From: Bremerella cremea | Lineage (GTDB): Bacteria; Planctomycetota; Planctomycetia; Pirellulales; Pirellulaceae | Assembly (NCBI RefSeq): GCF_003335505.1 | Contig: NZ_QPEX01000045.1 | Coordinates: 558,001 to 622,000 of the forward strand | Length of the DNA: 64,000 bases | Reading direction: 5' to 3' | Shown here: one piece after another, positions 1 to 7,600 of the stretch | Layout: the number at the start of each line of letters is the position of its first letter | Position numbering within the stretch: the stretch's first letter is position 1 | Made by a program: the position numbers and the translations under genes | Notes under the pieces: model-generated | What the model saw: the letters and a program-made list of their open reading frames with translations, nothing else | Database searches by the model: none | What the model was told of the DNA's origin: nothing

Positions 1-417
1 GTGAATACCGTGCCCGATGGCTGCACGATTGAAATCGATCGCCGCGTGCTGCCTGGGGAATCACAAGAGGCCATCCGCCAAGAAGTGATCGACTTCATTG
101 CTGCCCGGGTGGACGATCCCGCGAAAGTAATCCACGACCCACCTTACATGAGTTCCCCCGGCTTGCCGCTAAGCGATGCGAACCAAGCTTTAGCCCAACG
201 CATTACCGACGTCGCAAGCACCTTCGGCGTGACCAGCCAGCACCACCAAGTCGCCTATGGGACCGACTCGCCAGCGTTCTATGCGATTGGTGTCCCTTCG
301 GTCGTTTACGGTCCTGGCTCGTTGCTGCAAGCGCACACCAAAGACGAATTCATCGAAGTCGAACAACTTTACCAAGCCACCGACATTCTAGAAGCCGTTT
401 GCCGCAGCTACTCATAA
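1..417 (+). CDS. M20-family metallopeptidase/deacylase, C-terminal fragment
   Basis: This is the C-terminal 138 residues of a protein whose start lies before the window; the stop is TAA at 415-417. The stretch DGCTIEIDRRVLPGE near residues 6-20 is typical of the dimerisation domain of M20 deacylases (ArgE/DapE/CPG2 type), where an Arg helps bind the substrate carboxylate. The end, with YGTDSPAFYAIGVPSVVYGPG followed by a His in QAHTKDEF, is the returning catalytic domain; that late His is normally a zinc ligand. Such enzymes hydrolyse N-acyl amino acids or small peptides using two zinc ions. The fragment is too short to choose between ArgE, DapE and a general peptidase. A GTG at position 1 is in frame but is unlikely to be the true start, because the catalytic N-terminal half is missing. 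Confidence 0.85.
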   Translation: MNTVPDGCTIEIDRRVLPGESQEAIRQEVIDFIAARVDDPAKVIHDPPYMSSPGLPLSDANQALAQRITDVASTFGVTSQHHQVAYGTDSPAFYAIGVPSVVYGPGSLLQAHTKDEFIEVEQLYQATDILEAVCRSYS

Positions 418-457
418 CCAATACAGCCACCGCCACAAATGGCCTCGGCGCCATATC

Positions 458-508
458 GCATGGGTACCACGCCGCATGGGTGCCATGCCTCACGTCTTCG
501 TGAGCATG
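458..508. repeat. REP-like tandem and hairpin element after the M20 gene
   Basis: Two near-identical units lie side by side: GCATGGGTACCAC at 458-470 and GCATGGGTGCCAT at 474-486. The second runs into a hairpin with arms CATGCCTCACG (484-494) and CGTGAGCATG (499-508) around a TCTT loop, with one bulged base. A further GGCATGGTACC is at 542-552. The pattern looks like a short palindromic intergenic repeat; it could also act as a transcript end for the M20 gene, although no T-run follows. Confidence 0.45.
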
Positions 509-662
509 CTCTTCTCTGCTTCGCATAACAACAAAGAGAACGGCATGGTACCGGCTTAATTCCAATCTGAAAAAGCAGGCTTCAAGAAAGCCAAAAAGCG
601 AGAACCTGATGAAGGATTCTCGCTTCCGAGGTCAACTATTCGGTTGCACTGCCACGGCGCGA

Positions 663-986
663 TTAAAACACGTCTAGCAGGAAGTGGTGACCCGAGTGGT
701 ACAAACGTCCGTTCGGGTACGGGTTCTGCCACTGCTTGTTGTAAACTGGAACTCGCATTTCAGCCGGGTAGCGATAGTACAGGCTATCGCGACTGCGGTA
801 GTACTCTGGCCCCTGGAAATTCTGGGGATAGTACACGTACGGATAGTGATAGAACCGTTCCCAGTCGTAGCTGCCGTAGGTTCCGCCCCAAACACGACTA
901 AATGCCTGGTCACCGGCTTCTACGTTGGAAACCGAAACCGACATCATTGCGGCAATGACCAGACCAAACACGATGTGTCGAAACAT
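663..986 (-). CDS. Small exported Tyr/Pro-rich protein, function unknown
   Basis: I place the start at the ATG at 984-986 (107 residues), because a clear signal peptide follows (MFRHIVFGLVIAAMMSVSVS, cleavage probably after NVEAG) and a G-rich ribosome site (TAGGGGG) lies 7-8 bases upstream. An in-frame start further upstream (1082) would bury the signal peptide. The mature part is about 80 residues, rich in Tyr, Arg, Trp and Pro, with blocks such as YHYPYVYYPQNF and RYPAEMRVPVYNKQWQNPYPNG, ending HHFLLDVF. I recall similar short exported proteins from Pirellulaceae, sometimes labelled 'calmodulin-binding', but I cannot verify that name and would not infer a function from it. It is downstream of ftsY on the same strand with a ~240-base gap, so it is probably transcribed alone. 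Confidence 0.7.
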   Translation of the reverse strand: MFRHIVFGLVIAAMMSVSVSNVEAGDQAFSRVWGGTYGSYDWERFYHYPYVYYPQNFQGPEYYRSRDSLYYRYPAEMRVPVYNKQWQNPYPNGRLYHSGHHFLLDVF

Positions 987-1229
987 CGATGATCCCCCTA
1001 AAACTTCAGTGGTTTTTATTGGAAGCCGTGGCCAATCTCCCACGCATCCCACGGGCACGAAGACATGCCGCACCCTTAGCATCGGCCTGGGATGAAGTCG
1101 GAATTAAAAGAAAATCCTGCAGAACCGGCACCATGGTCAAATTAGGACCGGAAGAGCATGCTAGCGACCAGGAAGCCTAGTCGCTGCATAAAAGTACCAA
1201 CCACAAGAGAATTGAAGCTGGGGCGAAGC

Positions 1230-2222
1230 TTACGATTCCGCGAACATCGCGTCGCAAAATGCCTGGGGATCGAACCGGGTCAGGTCTTCTGGCTTTTCGC
1301 CGACGCCAATGAACTTAACCGGCAGCTCGAATTCTTTGCGAATCGGAATCACCACGCCCCCTTTGGCCGTTCCATCGAGCTTAGTCAGCACGATACCAGT
1401 ACACTGGGCCGCTTCCGAGAACCCCTTGGCCTGACTGATGCCGTTTTGGCCGGCTGTGGCATCAAGTACCAGCAGCACCTCGTGCGGGGCGGCTTCGATC
1501 TTCTTACCGAGCACGCGGCGCATCTTGTCCAACTCGGTCATCAGGTTCTTTTGCGTTTGCAGGCGACCGGCGGTATCAATGATGACAACGTCGGCGTTCG
1601 ACTTCAGCCCTTCGTCAACCGCACGAAAGGCAACGCTGGCCGGATCGCTGCCAGCTTCGCCTTTAACGATGGTCGCCCCCAGCCGTTCGGCCCAGATGGT
1701 AAGCTGTTCGGTCGCCGCCGCGCGGAAGGTATCGCCGGCGCCGAGAACCACGCTGTTCCCCTGATCGATGAACCATCGCGTTAGCTTGGCGATCGATGTG
1801 GTCTTACCGGCCCCATTCACCCCCACTACCAAGATCACCGTGGGGCCTTCTGCGGCCATTTTGATCGGTTCCTGATCTTGCTGCATCAGGCTCGAAAGTT
1901 CGTCCTGAATGTTCTTCAGGATGTCTTCGGTATGGACGACACGCCCACGGAAATCGCGTTGGATGCGCTGTTTGATTTGGTTGGCAGGGCCAGCCCCCAT
2001 GTCGGTTCGGATGAGAATTGCGAAGATCTCGTCCAGCAACTCTTCATCAACCAAGCGACCTTCCGCTTTGAAGAGATCGCGGATATCGGTATTGAGCAAC
2101 CGGCGGGTTTTCTCGAGGCCCATGCCCAACCGACCGAAAAAGCCTGGTTCCTTGGCTGGGGTAGCTTCCTGCGAGGTGGAATCTGCTTCTTCTTTTTTCT
2201 TACCGAAACCGAAAATGCCCAT
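1230..2222 (-). CDS. ftsY: Signal recognition particle receptor FtsY
   Basis: FtsY is the membrane-bound SRP receptor GTPase that docks ribosome-nascent chain-SRP complexes at the translocon. The 330-residue protein has a short N-terminal region with a lipid-binding signature (PGFFGRLGMGLEKTRR, residues 26-41), then the N domain, then the G domain. Motifs seen: P-loop GVNGAGKTT (134-142), DTFRAAATEQL (164-174), DTAGR (216-220), TKLDGTAKGG (280-289) and the closing GVGEKPEDLTRFD (307-318). Length and motif order fit a short FtsY without the long acidic A domain of E. coli. The very N-terminus, MGIFGFGKKK, adds a basic/aromatic patch that probably assists membrane targeting. The ATG start is unambiguous. 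It lies downstream of the GT61 gene with a ~130-base gap, so cotranscription is possible but not shown. Confidence 0.97.
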   Translation of the reverse strand: MGIFGFGKKKEEADSTSQEATPAKEPGFFGRLGMGLEKTRRLLNTDIRDLFKAEGRLVDEELLDEIFAILIRTDMGAGPANQIKQRIQRDFRGRVVHTEDILKNIQDELSSLMQQDQEPIKMAAEGPTVILVVGVNGAGKTTSIAKLTRWFIDQGNSVVLGAGDTFRAAATEQLTIWAERLGATIVKGEAGSDPASVAFRAVDEGLKSNADVVIIDTAGRLQTQKNLMTELDKMRRVLGKKIEAAPHEVLLVLDATAGQNGISQAKGFSEAAQCTGIVLTKLDGTAKGGVVIPIRKEFELPVKFIGVGEKPEDLTRFDPQAFCDAMFAES

Positions 2223-2353
2223 CTCTGAGAACCGCTTCCTAAACCATGGTTGAGAACATGAAACATCGGGGGGTTACTTAGAAATCGTACCCGATTCGCC
2301 TGATTTTGTCTGCGAGGCGACCAAGAAGAACATTTGGCAGACTCACACTCCGC

Positions 2354-3550
2354 TTACACGGTACAAGCCAGCGGCTGCTCGACATGCGCTAGCAGATCTT
2401 GAACTTCGTGCAGTAATGCCTCTCGCTGGATCTCGATATCGGCTTCCGTCCCCACTTGGCCCAACCGCCGGACCGAACGCCCGAAATAGACTCGAAAACG
2501 GAGCTGATTGATGTGCGATAAACCATGAAAGTAGCGGCAGGGGCGTGAAGTGGGTGAAACCTCGAGGACCGCCGTACCAGGCCGACAATAGGCCAAATTG
2601 GTCAGCCCGGCCCCATGCGGGGCGACCACCATTTCGGCTTGCTGAAAGAGTTCGATTTGCTGCTGAACGGAAAGACTTTCCAGCCGCACACTTTGGAAAC
2701 CGAATACCGATAAAGCCTCAACGAGCTTCTCTTCTTCAACAATACGACGAGAAACACAGGACGAGCGAGGGATGTAGAGCCGCAGCCGCTTGCTGCTCTC
2801 AAACTTGCTCCACGGCTGATCTCGCATCGTATCGCGTAGGTACGTAATACCACGAGGATGCGGGTAACCTCCGTCTCGCCCGAGCATAACGAGCTCGTCG
2901 GCCTGTAAATGCGTGTAACGCCCCATCCTGATCATTTGCGCTGGCTTGATGCCCAGCAGTTCTAACGATGGCACCACAAATGGTCTGCGATCGGGGGCCG
3001 CGACCCAATCGAACTCGATTCCCGCCTCTTTCAACAGCCGCAATTGCGACATGATTTCGAGCGTCCAGTGATAGTAATTTCGCTGGGCACAGCTGTTGGT
3101 CAGCACCAGCAAGCGGCCTGGAACACGTTGCGGACGCGGGACGAAGACCTCTTTGCCGGCGAAGGGAAAAACCTGCTGAAACCCATCTCCGTTCAGGTCG
3201 AGGATTTCCTGCTGATTCTCTGTCAGAACAAATCCCTGGCGACAAAATAGACTTCCGCCAGAAACTCTGGTGACGATCCTTTCCGGATAGTCGACCACCA
3301 TTTCACCTTGCCACGACTCGCCTTCCTCTGTCGAGGCTGGTAAATCATCAACCAAGCCCACCATCGACCAGGCGGGGTAACGCACCTGAATCGCAGGTTC
3401 GACACTGCTTAAGGCCACCCCATTAATTCGCGACAGATGCCTGTACAACGTACACTGCGAACGCCTAGGAACGGCCACGCCACTTTGCTGCCACCATAAT
3501 TGAAGAAGGTGGTTTCGTAAGTCTTTGACCGGTTGAAATTTCAGGCGCAT
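2354..3550 (-). CDS. Glycosyltransferase family 61 protein
   Basis: This 398-residue protein matches the GT61 (DUF563) family, which transfers pentoses or other sugars onto surface glycans. Supporting features are NYYHWTLEIMSQL in the middle, the IPRSSCVSRRIVEE segment resembling the family's 'SRR' motif, and APHGAGLTNLAYCRPG near residue 310, the most conserved GT61 signature. A late segment EVSPTSRPCRYFHGLSHINQL is also typical. There is no signal peptide or membrane helix, so the enzyme should act in the cytoplasm. It sits between nusB and ftsY on the same strand, which is not a glycan-biosynthesis context. Donor and acceptor cannot be read from the sequence. The ATG start at 3548-3550 is the natural one. 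Confidence 0.85.
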   Translation of the reverse strand: MRLKFQPVKDLRNHLLQLWWQQSGVAVPRRSQCTLYRHLSRINGVALSSVEPAIQVRYPAWSMVGLVDDLPASTEEGESWQGEMVVDYPERIVTRVSGGSLFCRQGFVLTENQQEILDLNGDGFQQVFPFAGKEVFVPRPQRVPGRLLVLTNSCAQRNYYHWTLEIMSQLRLLKEAGIEFDWVAAPDRRPFVVPSLELLGIKPAQMIRMGRYTHLQADELVMLGRDGGYPHPRGITYLRDTMRDQPWSKFESSKRLRLYIPRSSCVSRRIVEEEKLVEALSVFGFQSVRLESLSVQQQIELFQQAEMVVAPHGAGLTNLAYCRPGTAVLEVSPTSRPCRYFHGLSHINQLRFRVYFGRSVRRLGQVGTEADIEIQREALLHEVQDLLAHVEQPLACTV

Positions 3551-3701
3551 CCTGGCTCGTCTCGATTGGCAGATTTCAAGTCCAGAAATCTACCGTTAAT
3601 AGACAAGCAATCGCAATAGAGATGCCGCAATATAACACCCTAGCGGGCCTCTTCTTTGTTCAGCGGAATACGGCTGCTAGCAACTTTGCAGCCCAACGCC
3701 C

Positions 3702-4121
3702 TTATGCGTTGCCTTCTGCGTGCATGCTCTTAAGAATGCGATCGAGCAAACCGTTGACGAACTGAGGGCTATGTTTGCCGCCAAAGCGTTTGGCTAATTC
3801 GACCGCTTCATTGATGGCCACTCGGGCAGGTGTATTCGAGTACAAGATCTCGAACCCCCCTAGCCGCAGCAAGTTACGATCAGTCGCCGCCATTCGGCGG
3901 AGGCTCCAGTTATCGGCAAAACGCTCTAACTGTTGATCGATCTTCTTCCGATGCTCGCGCGTTCCGACCAACAGATAGCGACCGAACGCAATCAAGTTTT
4001 CATCTTGATTCAAACGGGCGCGCAGAAATTGGTCGGCCAGCCCCGGATCAGCATCGGGGTTAAGGTCTTCCTGATAAAGGATTTGCAGAACTACTTCGCG
4101 CGCTCGACTACGTCTTGCCAT
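3702..4121 (-). CDS. nusB: Transcription antitermination factor NusB
   Basis: NusB binds boxA RNA with NusE (S10) and supports antitermination in rRNA operons. The 139-residue length is normal. Recognisable elements are the N-terminal RRSRAREVVLQILYQ helix that contacts RNA, the central RMAATDRNLLRLGGFEILY segment, and VAINEAVELAKRFGGKHSPQFVNGLLDRI near the end, all family hallmarks. It lies ~110 bases downstream of ribH on the same strand; ribH-nusB adjacency is widespread in bacteria and supports both calls. Start ATG at 4119-4121. Confidence 0.95.
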   Translation of the reverse strand: MARRSRAREVVLQILYQEDLNPDADPGLADQFLRARLNQDENLIAFGRYLLVGTREHRKKIDQQLERFADNWSLRRMAATDRNLLRLGGFEILYSNTPARVAINEAVELAKRFGGKHSPQFVNGLLDRILKSMHAEGNA

Positions 4122-4233
4122 GGGTATCCAGAGAGTGCCTCGTCTCGAATTTCAGCCGTTTGGCAAACAGGTGGGCTATGGGGACCAAACGGTTTGTTGA
4201 ATTATAACGAGCGAGCCAAGATCATGTTTCGGC

Positions 4234-4704
4234 CTAAGGAAGATTTCGGAGAAGTCCCATCATTTCCAGGGCAGCTTCCGCCGCTTCTACCCCCTTATTG
4301 CCAACGGCACCCCCTGCTCGGCTGATCGCCTGCTCGACGGTGTTGCATGTCAGCAAGCCAAAAGCCACTGGTAGTTCACACTCAATGGCCAAATTACCCA
4401 ACGTTTGGCTAACCTGGGTATTGATATGGACATCGTGGGTGGTTTCCCCTCGGATGACGCACCCCAGGCAAATCACGGCGGCGTATTTTTCGCTTCGCGC
4501 CATTACGGCAGCCGCCAGGGGGATCTCCCAAGCGCCAGGCACTTTGGCGATATCGATGTTCGCCTCGTCGATACCACGACTAGCCAACGTCTCTAACGAA
4601 CCGGTAAGCAACTTGTCGGTGATCGAATGATTGTAAGTCGACACGACAATAGCCACACGCAACCCGCTGGCCTGATAGTCGGTTCCAGTATAAATATTCG
4701 CCAC
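4234..4704 (-). CDS. ribH: 6,7-dimethyl-8-ribityllumazine synthase
   Basis: RibH condenses 5-amino-6-ribitylaminouracil with 3,4-dihydroxy-2-butanone 4-phosphate in riboflavin synthesis. I chose the GTG at 4702-4704 as start (156 residues): it gives VANIYTG, matching the usual MANIYEG-type beginning, and a GAGG ribosome site lies 5 bases upstream. A longer frame from 4758 would add 18 residues with no family counterpart. Family motifs are present: STYNHSITDKLLTGSL, VPGAWEIPLAA, CLGCVIRGETTHDVHI (with the catalytic His region) and PVAFGLLTCNTVEQAISRAGG. The rest of the riboflavin pathway is not in the window. Confidence 0.95.
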   Translation of the reverse strand: MANIYTGTDYQASGLRVAIVVSTYNHSITDKLLTGSLETLASRGIDEANIDIAKVPGAWEIPLAAAVMARSEKYAAVICLGCVIRGETTHDVHINTQVSQTLGNLAIECELPVAFGLLTCNTVEQAISRAGGAVGNKGVEAAEAALEMMGLLRNLP

Positions 4705-4709
4705 GATGG

Positions 4710-4713
4710 CCTC
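4710..4713 (-). promoter_or_regulatory. Ribosome binding site fixing the ribH GTG start
   Basis: On the minus strand GAGG is followed by five bases and then GTG at 4704. This spacing is optimal and argues for the GTG over the longer ATG frame. Confidence 0.6.
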
Positions 4714-4814
4714 GAACGATAATTGCCTGAATCGGAAAGGAAGCAGGAAACTAGCCACGAAAGCCTGGCCTGTTAATCAGCCAAGCAGTTAATGCGGAGA
4801 TAGCTTCCCAGAAT

Positions 4815-4843
4815 AACACGGCGCTCAATATTGAGGCCGCGTT
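4815..4843 (-). terminator. Hairpin just after rho
   Basis: AACGCGGC and GCCGTGTT (one G-U pair) enclose a self-complementary CTCAATATTGAG, giving a long stem about 20 bases downstream of the rho stop codon. The bases that follow (ATTCTGG) are only weakly T-rich, so termination efficiency is uncertain. Confidence 0.45.
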
Positions 4844-4864
4844 AAATAGCGAGAACATCGTGCA

Positions 4865-6493
4865 TTATGGCACGTTCATGCTCATCAGGAACTCTGCGTT
4901 GGTCTTGAACTTGCCCATGTGGCCAAGCAAGAACTCCATCGCATCGGGGGTGTTCATTTCGTTGAGCACCCGTCGCAAGATGCAGACGCGACGATATTCC
5001 TCTGGGTCCATCAGCATCTCTTCGCGACGAGTTCCACTCGCGTTGATATCGATGGCCGGCCAGATCCGACGATCAACCATCCGGCGATCGAGCACGATCT
5101 CTTGGTTGCCGGTTCCTTTGAACTCCTCAAAGATCACATCGTCCATGCGACTGCCGGTATCAACCAAGGCGGTCGCGATGATCGTAAGCGAGCCCCCCTC
5201 TTCGACCTTACGGGCCGAACCGAGGAACCGCTTAGGACGCTGCAAAGCGTTGGCATCCAAACCACCAGAAAGCAGCTTGCCCGAAGGTGGGCACTCGCTA
5301 TTCCAGGCTCGCGCCAAGCGGGTGATTGAATCGAGGAAGATCACAACGTCCGTGCCAAACTCAACCATCCGCTTCGCCTTCTCGATCACCATTTCGGCAA
5401 CCTGAACGTGGCGGGAAGGTGGTTCGTCGAAGGTTGAACTGATCACTTCACAGTTCGGGCCCTTCACCTGACGTTCCATGTCGGTGACTTCTTCCGGACG
5501 CTCGTCAATCAAAAGCATGATGACGTAGGCATCGGGGTAATTGGCCAGAACCGACTTGGCCATGTTCTGCATCATGATCGTCTTACCAGCACGCGGTGGG
5601 CTGACAATCAGCCCGCGTTGGCCGAAACCAATGGGCACGATCAAGTCGATAATGCGTCCAGAAACTTCGGTTGGGGTCGTCTCCATCCGAATACGGTCGT
5701 CCGGATGCAGTGGCGTTAAGTCGTCGAAGAAGACCTTCTGAGCCGCCACGTTGGGATCTTGATAGTTCACCGCTTCAACGCGTAGCAGGGCGAAGTAGCG
5801 TTCGTTTTCCTTCGGCGGACGAATCTGGCCGGTAACCACATTCCCGGTCTTCAAACCAAACCGACGGATCTGGCTAGGCGAGACGTAAATATCGTCCGGG
5901 CAGGAAAGGTAGTGATAGTCGGGACTACGGAGAAATCCGAAGCCATCCGGCAAAATTTCAAGCGTACCTTCGCCATACATCAGGCCGCTCATCTTCACGC
6001 GTTCCTTCAGGATCCGGAAGATCAGGTCCTGGCGGCGCGAGGCGGTGATGTCTTCAAGGTTCTCTTTGCGAGCCTCTTCAATCAGTTCAGCCATCGACAT
6101 TTTCTGCAGCTCTGCGATATGGACTTCGCTGTGCTTCAGATTTTCGATCTGATCGTCTTCTTCCCCCAAAGTTTCGCCGCGTTGCTTCCCCCGGGCGATC
6201 TGCTCTGCGAGGGACATCGGCTCGGGGCCGTCGTCGTAGCTATTATGATTGTTGTAATTCCGCCTGGACGACTCCCGCGAGGAGCGACGACCATCGGAAG
6301 AATGATTGTTCGAGGAACCGGAGGATTGGGGCGAATTGGACATGGGTTGATCGGTCTGGTCTGAAGTGCTCTCGTTAGGGTCCGGCATAATTCCGGCGCC
6401 AAACGCATTACCATCCTTCGAGACCCGAGGCGTCATTTTGCTACTCGAATTGGAATTGTTATTTCGATTTGTTGTTGAATTACGGTGCGGCAT
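4865..6493 (-). CDS. rho: Transcription termination factor Rho
   Basis: Rho is a hexameric RNA-dependent ATPase that ends transcription of untranslated RNA. The 542-residue protein is longer than E. coli Rho (419) because of a ~115-residue N-terminal extension rich in Asn, Ser, Arg and acidic residues (runs such as NRNNNSNSSS at 9-18). The core follows: SRRQDLIFRIL near 152-162, RNA-binding DGFGFLR (183-189), P-loop SPPRAGKT (298-305), LLIDERPEEVTDMER, Walker B VVIFLDSITR (383-392), and the C-terminal MDPEEYRRVCILRRVL. All catalytic elements look intact. The start ATG at 6491-6493 sits next to a small palindrome, GGAGA-TTAT-TCTCC (6495-6508), that overlaps the likely ribosome site and could modulate translation. 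It is the middle gene of a coaE, rho, ribH, nusB series with gaps of 100-400 bases. Confidence 0.97.
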   Translation of the reverse strand: MPHRNSTTNRNNNSNSSSKMTPRVSKDGNAFGAGIMPDPNESTSDQTDQPMSNSPQSSGSSNNHSSDGRRSSRESSRRNYNNHNSYDDGPEPMSLAEQIARGKQRGETLGEEDDQIENLKHSEVHIAELQKMSMAELIEEARKENLEDITASRRQDLIFRILKERVKMSGLMYGEGTLEILPDGFGFLRSPDYHYLSCPDDIYVSPSQIRRFGLKTGNVVTGQIRPPKENERYFALLRVEAVNYQDPNVAAQKVFFDDLTPLHPDDRIRMETTPTEVSGRIIDLIVPIGFGQRGLIVSPPRAGKTIMMQNMAKSVLANYPDAYVIMLLIDERPEEVTDMERQVKGPNCEVISSTFDEPPSRHVQVAEMVIEKAKRMVEFGTDVVIFLDSITRLARAWNSECPPSGKLLSGGLDANALQRPKRFLGSARKVEEGGSLTIIATALVDTGSRMDDVIFEEFKGTGNQEIVLDRRMVDRRIWPAIDINASGTRREEMLMDPEEYRRVCILRRVLNEMNTPDAMEFLLGHMGKFKTNAEFLMSMNVP

Positions 6494-6881
6494 TGGAGAT
6501 TATTCTCCGAGAGAAGTTCCCTGGCCGGATGGCGTGAAACGAGATGGTCCCATCACTAACTATCCAGACCGGCTACGTATCGAAGCGGTTCATTGATCGG
6601 CATGAATGCGCCGGCTGTTCCAGGAATGAAAGAGGAGACTTACTCGTTGTAGCAAAACGCTTGAAAGTACGCGAGGCGATATTCGTGGGAAACCTAATCT
6701 TCGTAAATGGTTGTAAATTATAGGGGTAAGGATAATTCAGGTTCACTCGAAGACACGCCGCTTAACAACCCCCTCCTTGGATTTATGGTGGGTTATTTTA
6801 CCGTTAAATGAATGCACTTCGTAAAATAAGCATCGGCGATATAGCGGAAAATATTCGATGAACTTATCGCGGGAACCCGCG
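6494..6881 (-). other. 388-base intergenic region upstream of rho
   Basis: There is no credible reading frame and no tRNA fold here. The stretch is AT-richer than its surroundings and lies between the coaE stop and the rho start, both minus strand, so it should contain the rho promoter. Rho synthesis is autoregulated through its leader in some bacteria; nothing specific to that is visible apart from the palindrome at 6495-6508. Confidence 0.4.
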
Positions 6882-7493
6882 TCACGATGAGGAAGTGGCG
6901 ATTTGCTGCCTCCAAAACGTTTCAAGCTTGTCTCGCAGCTGAAACAAATCGCCTTCATTTGGGATGACGAAGTCGGCGTGCTGACGTTTAATGTCTAATT
7001 CTTCCTGCGTTGCCTCGCGATTGTCAAACTCATTTTCTGTCCAGTTTCGAGCTCGAGCTCGTTTCAGACGAGTTTCTCGTGAGGCATCTATGAAGAGGAC
7101 ATGATCACAGCAATCAATCCAACCCGCTTTGATCATCACAGGGGCATCTACCACAAAAGCACTAACTCTACGTTCGCGGGCTTGGTTTCGCGATTCTTCA
7201 AGCTGTCGCCCGATCCGTGGATGCGAGATCTTTTCGAGGTCAGCCAAGGCCTGTCGATGCTCGGCGGAATCACCAAAGACCAAAGAGGCCAGTTTGGGCC
7301 GAGAAACTTGCCCTTGGCTATCAAATACGGCAGCAGAAAATCTCGCTCGAATCTCTTCTTTCACGTCCGGCATTTCCAGCACGCGATGCCCGGCTTTATC
7401 GGCATCGAAAACTTCAGCGCCCAATTCTCGTAAGATGTTGGTAGCCGCACTCTTACCGGATGCGATGCCCCCCAGAACTCCGATTGTCTTCAT
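6882..7493 (-). CDS. coaE: Dephospho-CoA kinase
   Basis: CoaE phosphorylates the 3'-hydroxyl of dephospho-CoA, the last step of coenzyme A synthesis. The 203-residue length is typical. Seen: the P-loop GGIASGKS at residues 8-15, FDADKAGHRVLE (35-46, substrate binding), HPRIGRQLEE, FVVDAPVMIKAGW and the lid-region DASRETRLKRARARN followed by a late IKRQHADFVIPNEGD. The N-terminal MKTIGVLGG agrees with the family start. It is 107 bases downstream of polA on the same strand; polA-coaE-rho is a gene order I have seen in other planctomycetes, which suggests a shared locus though not necessarily one transcript. Confidence 0.96.
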   Translation of the reverse strand: MKTIGVLGGIASGKSAATNILRELGAEVFDADKAGHRVLEMPDVKEEIRARFSAAVFDSQGQVSRPKLASLVFGDSAEHRQALADLEKISHPRIGRQLEESRNQARERRVSAFVVDAPVMIKAGWIDCCDHVLFIDASRETRLKRARARNWTENEFDNREATQEELDIKRQHADFVIPNEGDLFQLRDKLETFWRQQIATSSS

Positions 7494-7600
7494 GCCTAAA
7501 CAAACTCAATAAGGTGGCAAACTAACTCAACTCCATTTTGTCTATCCACTTACTCTAGTTTTCTGCTCGGTGAGTGCGTTTTCTGTGGACACTTGTGAGA

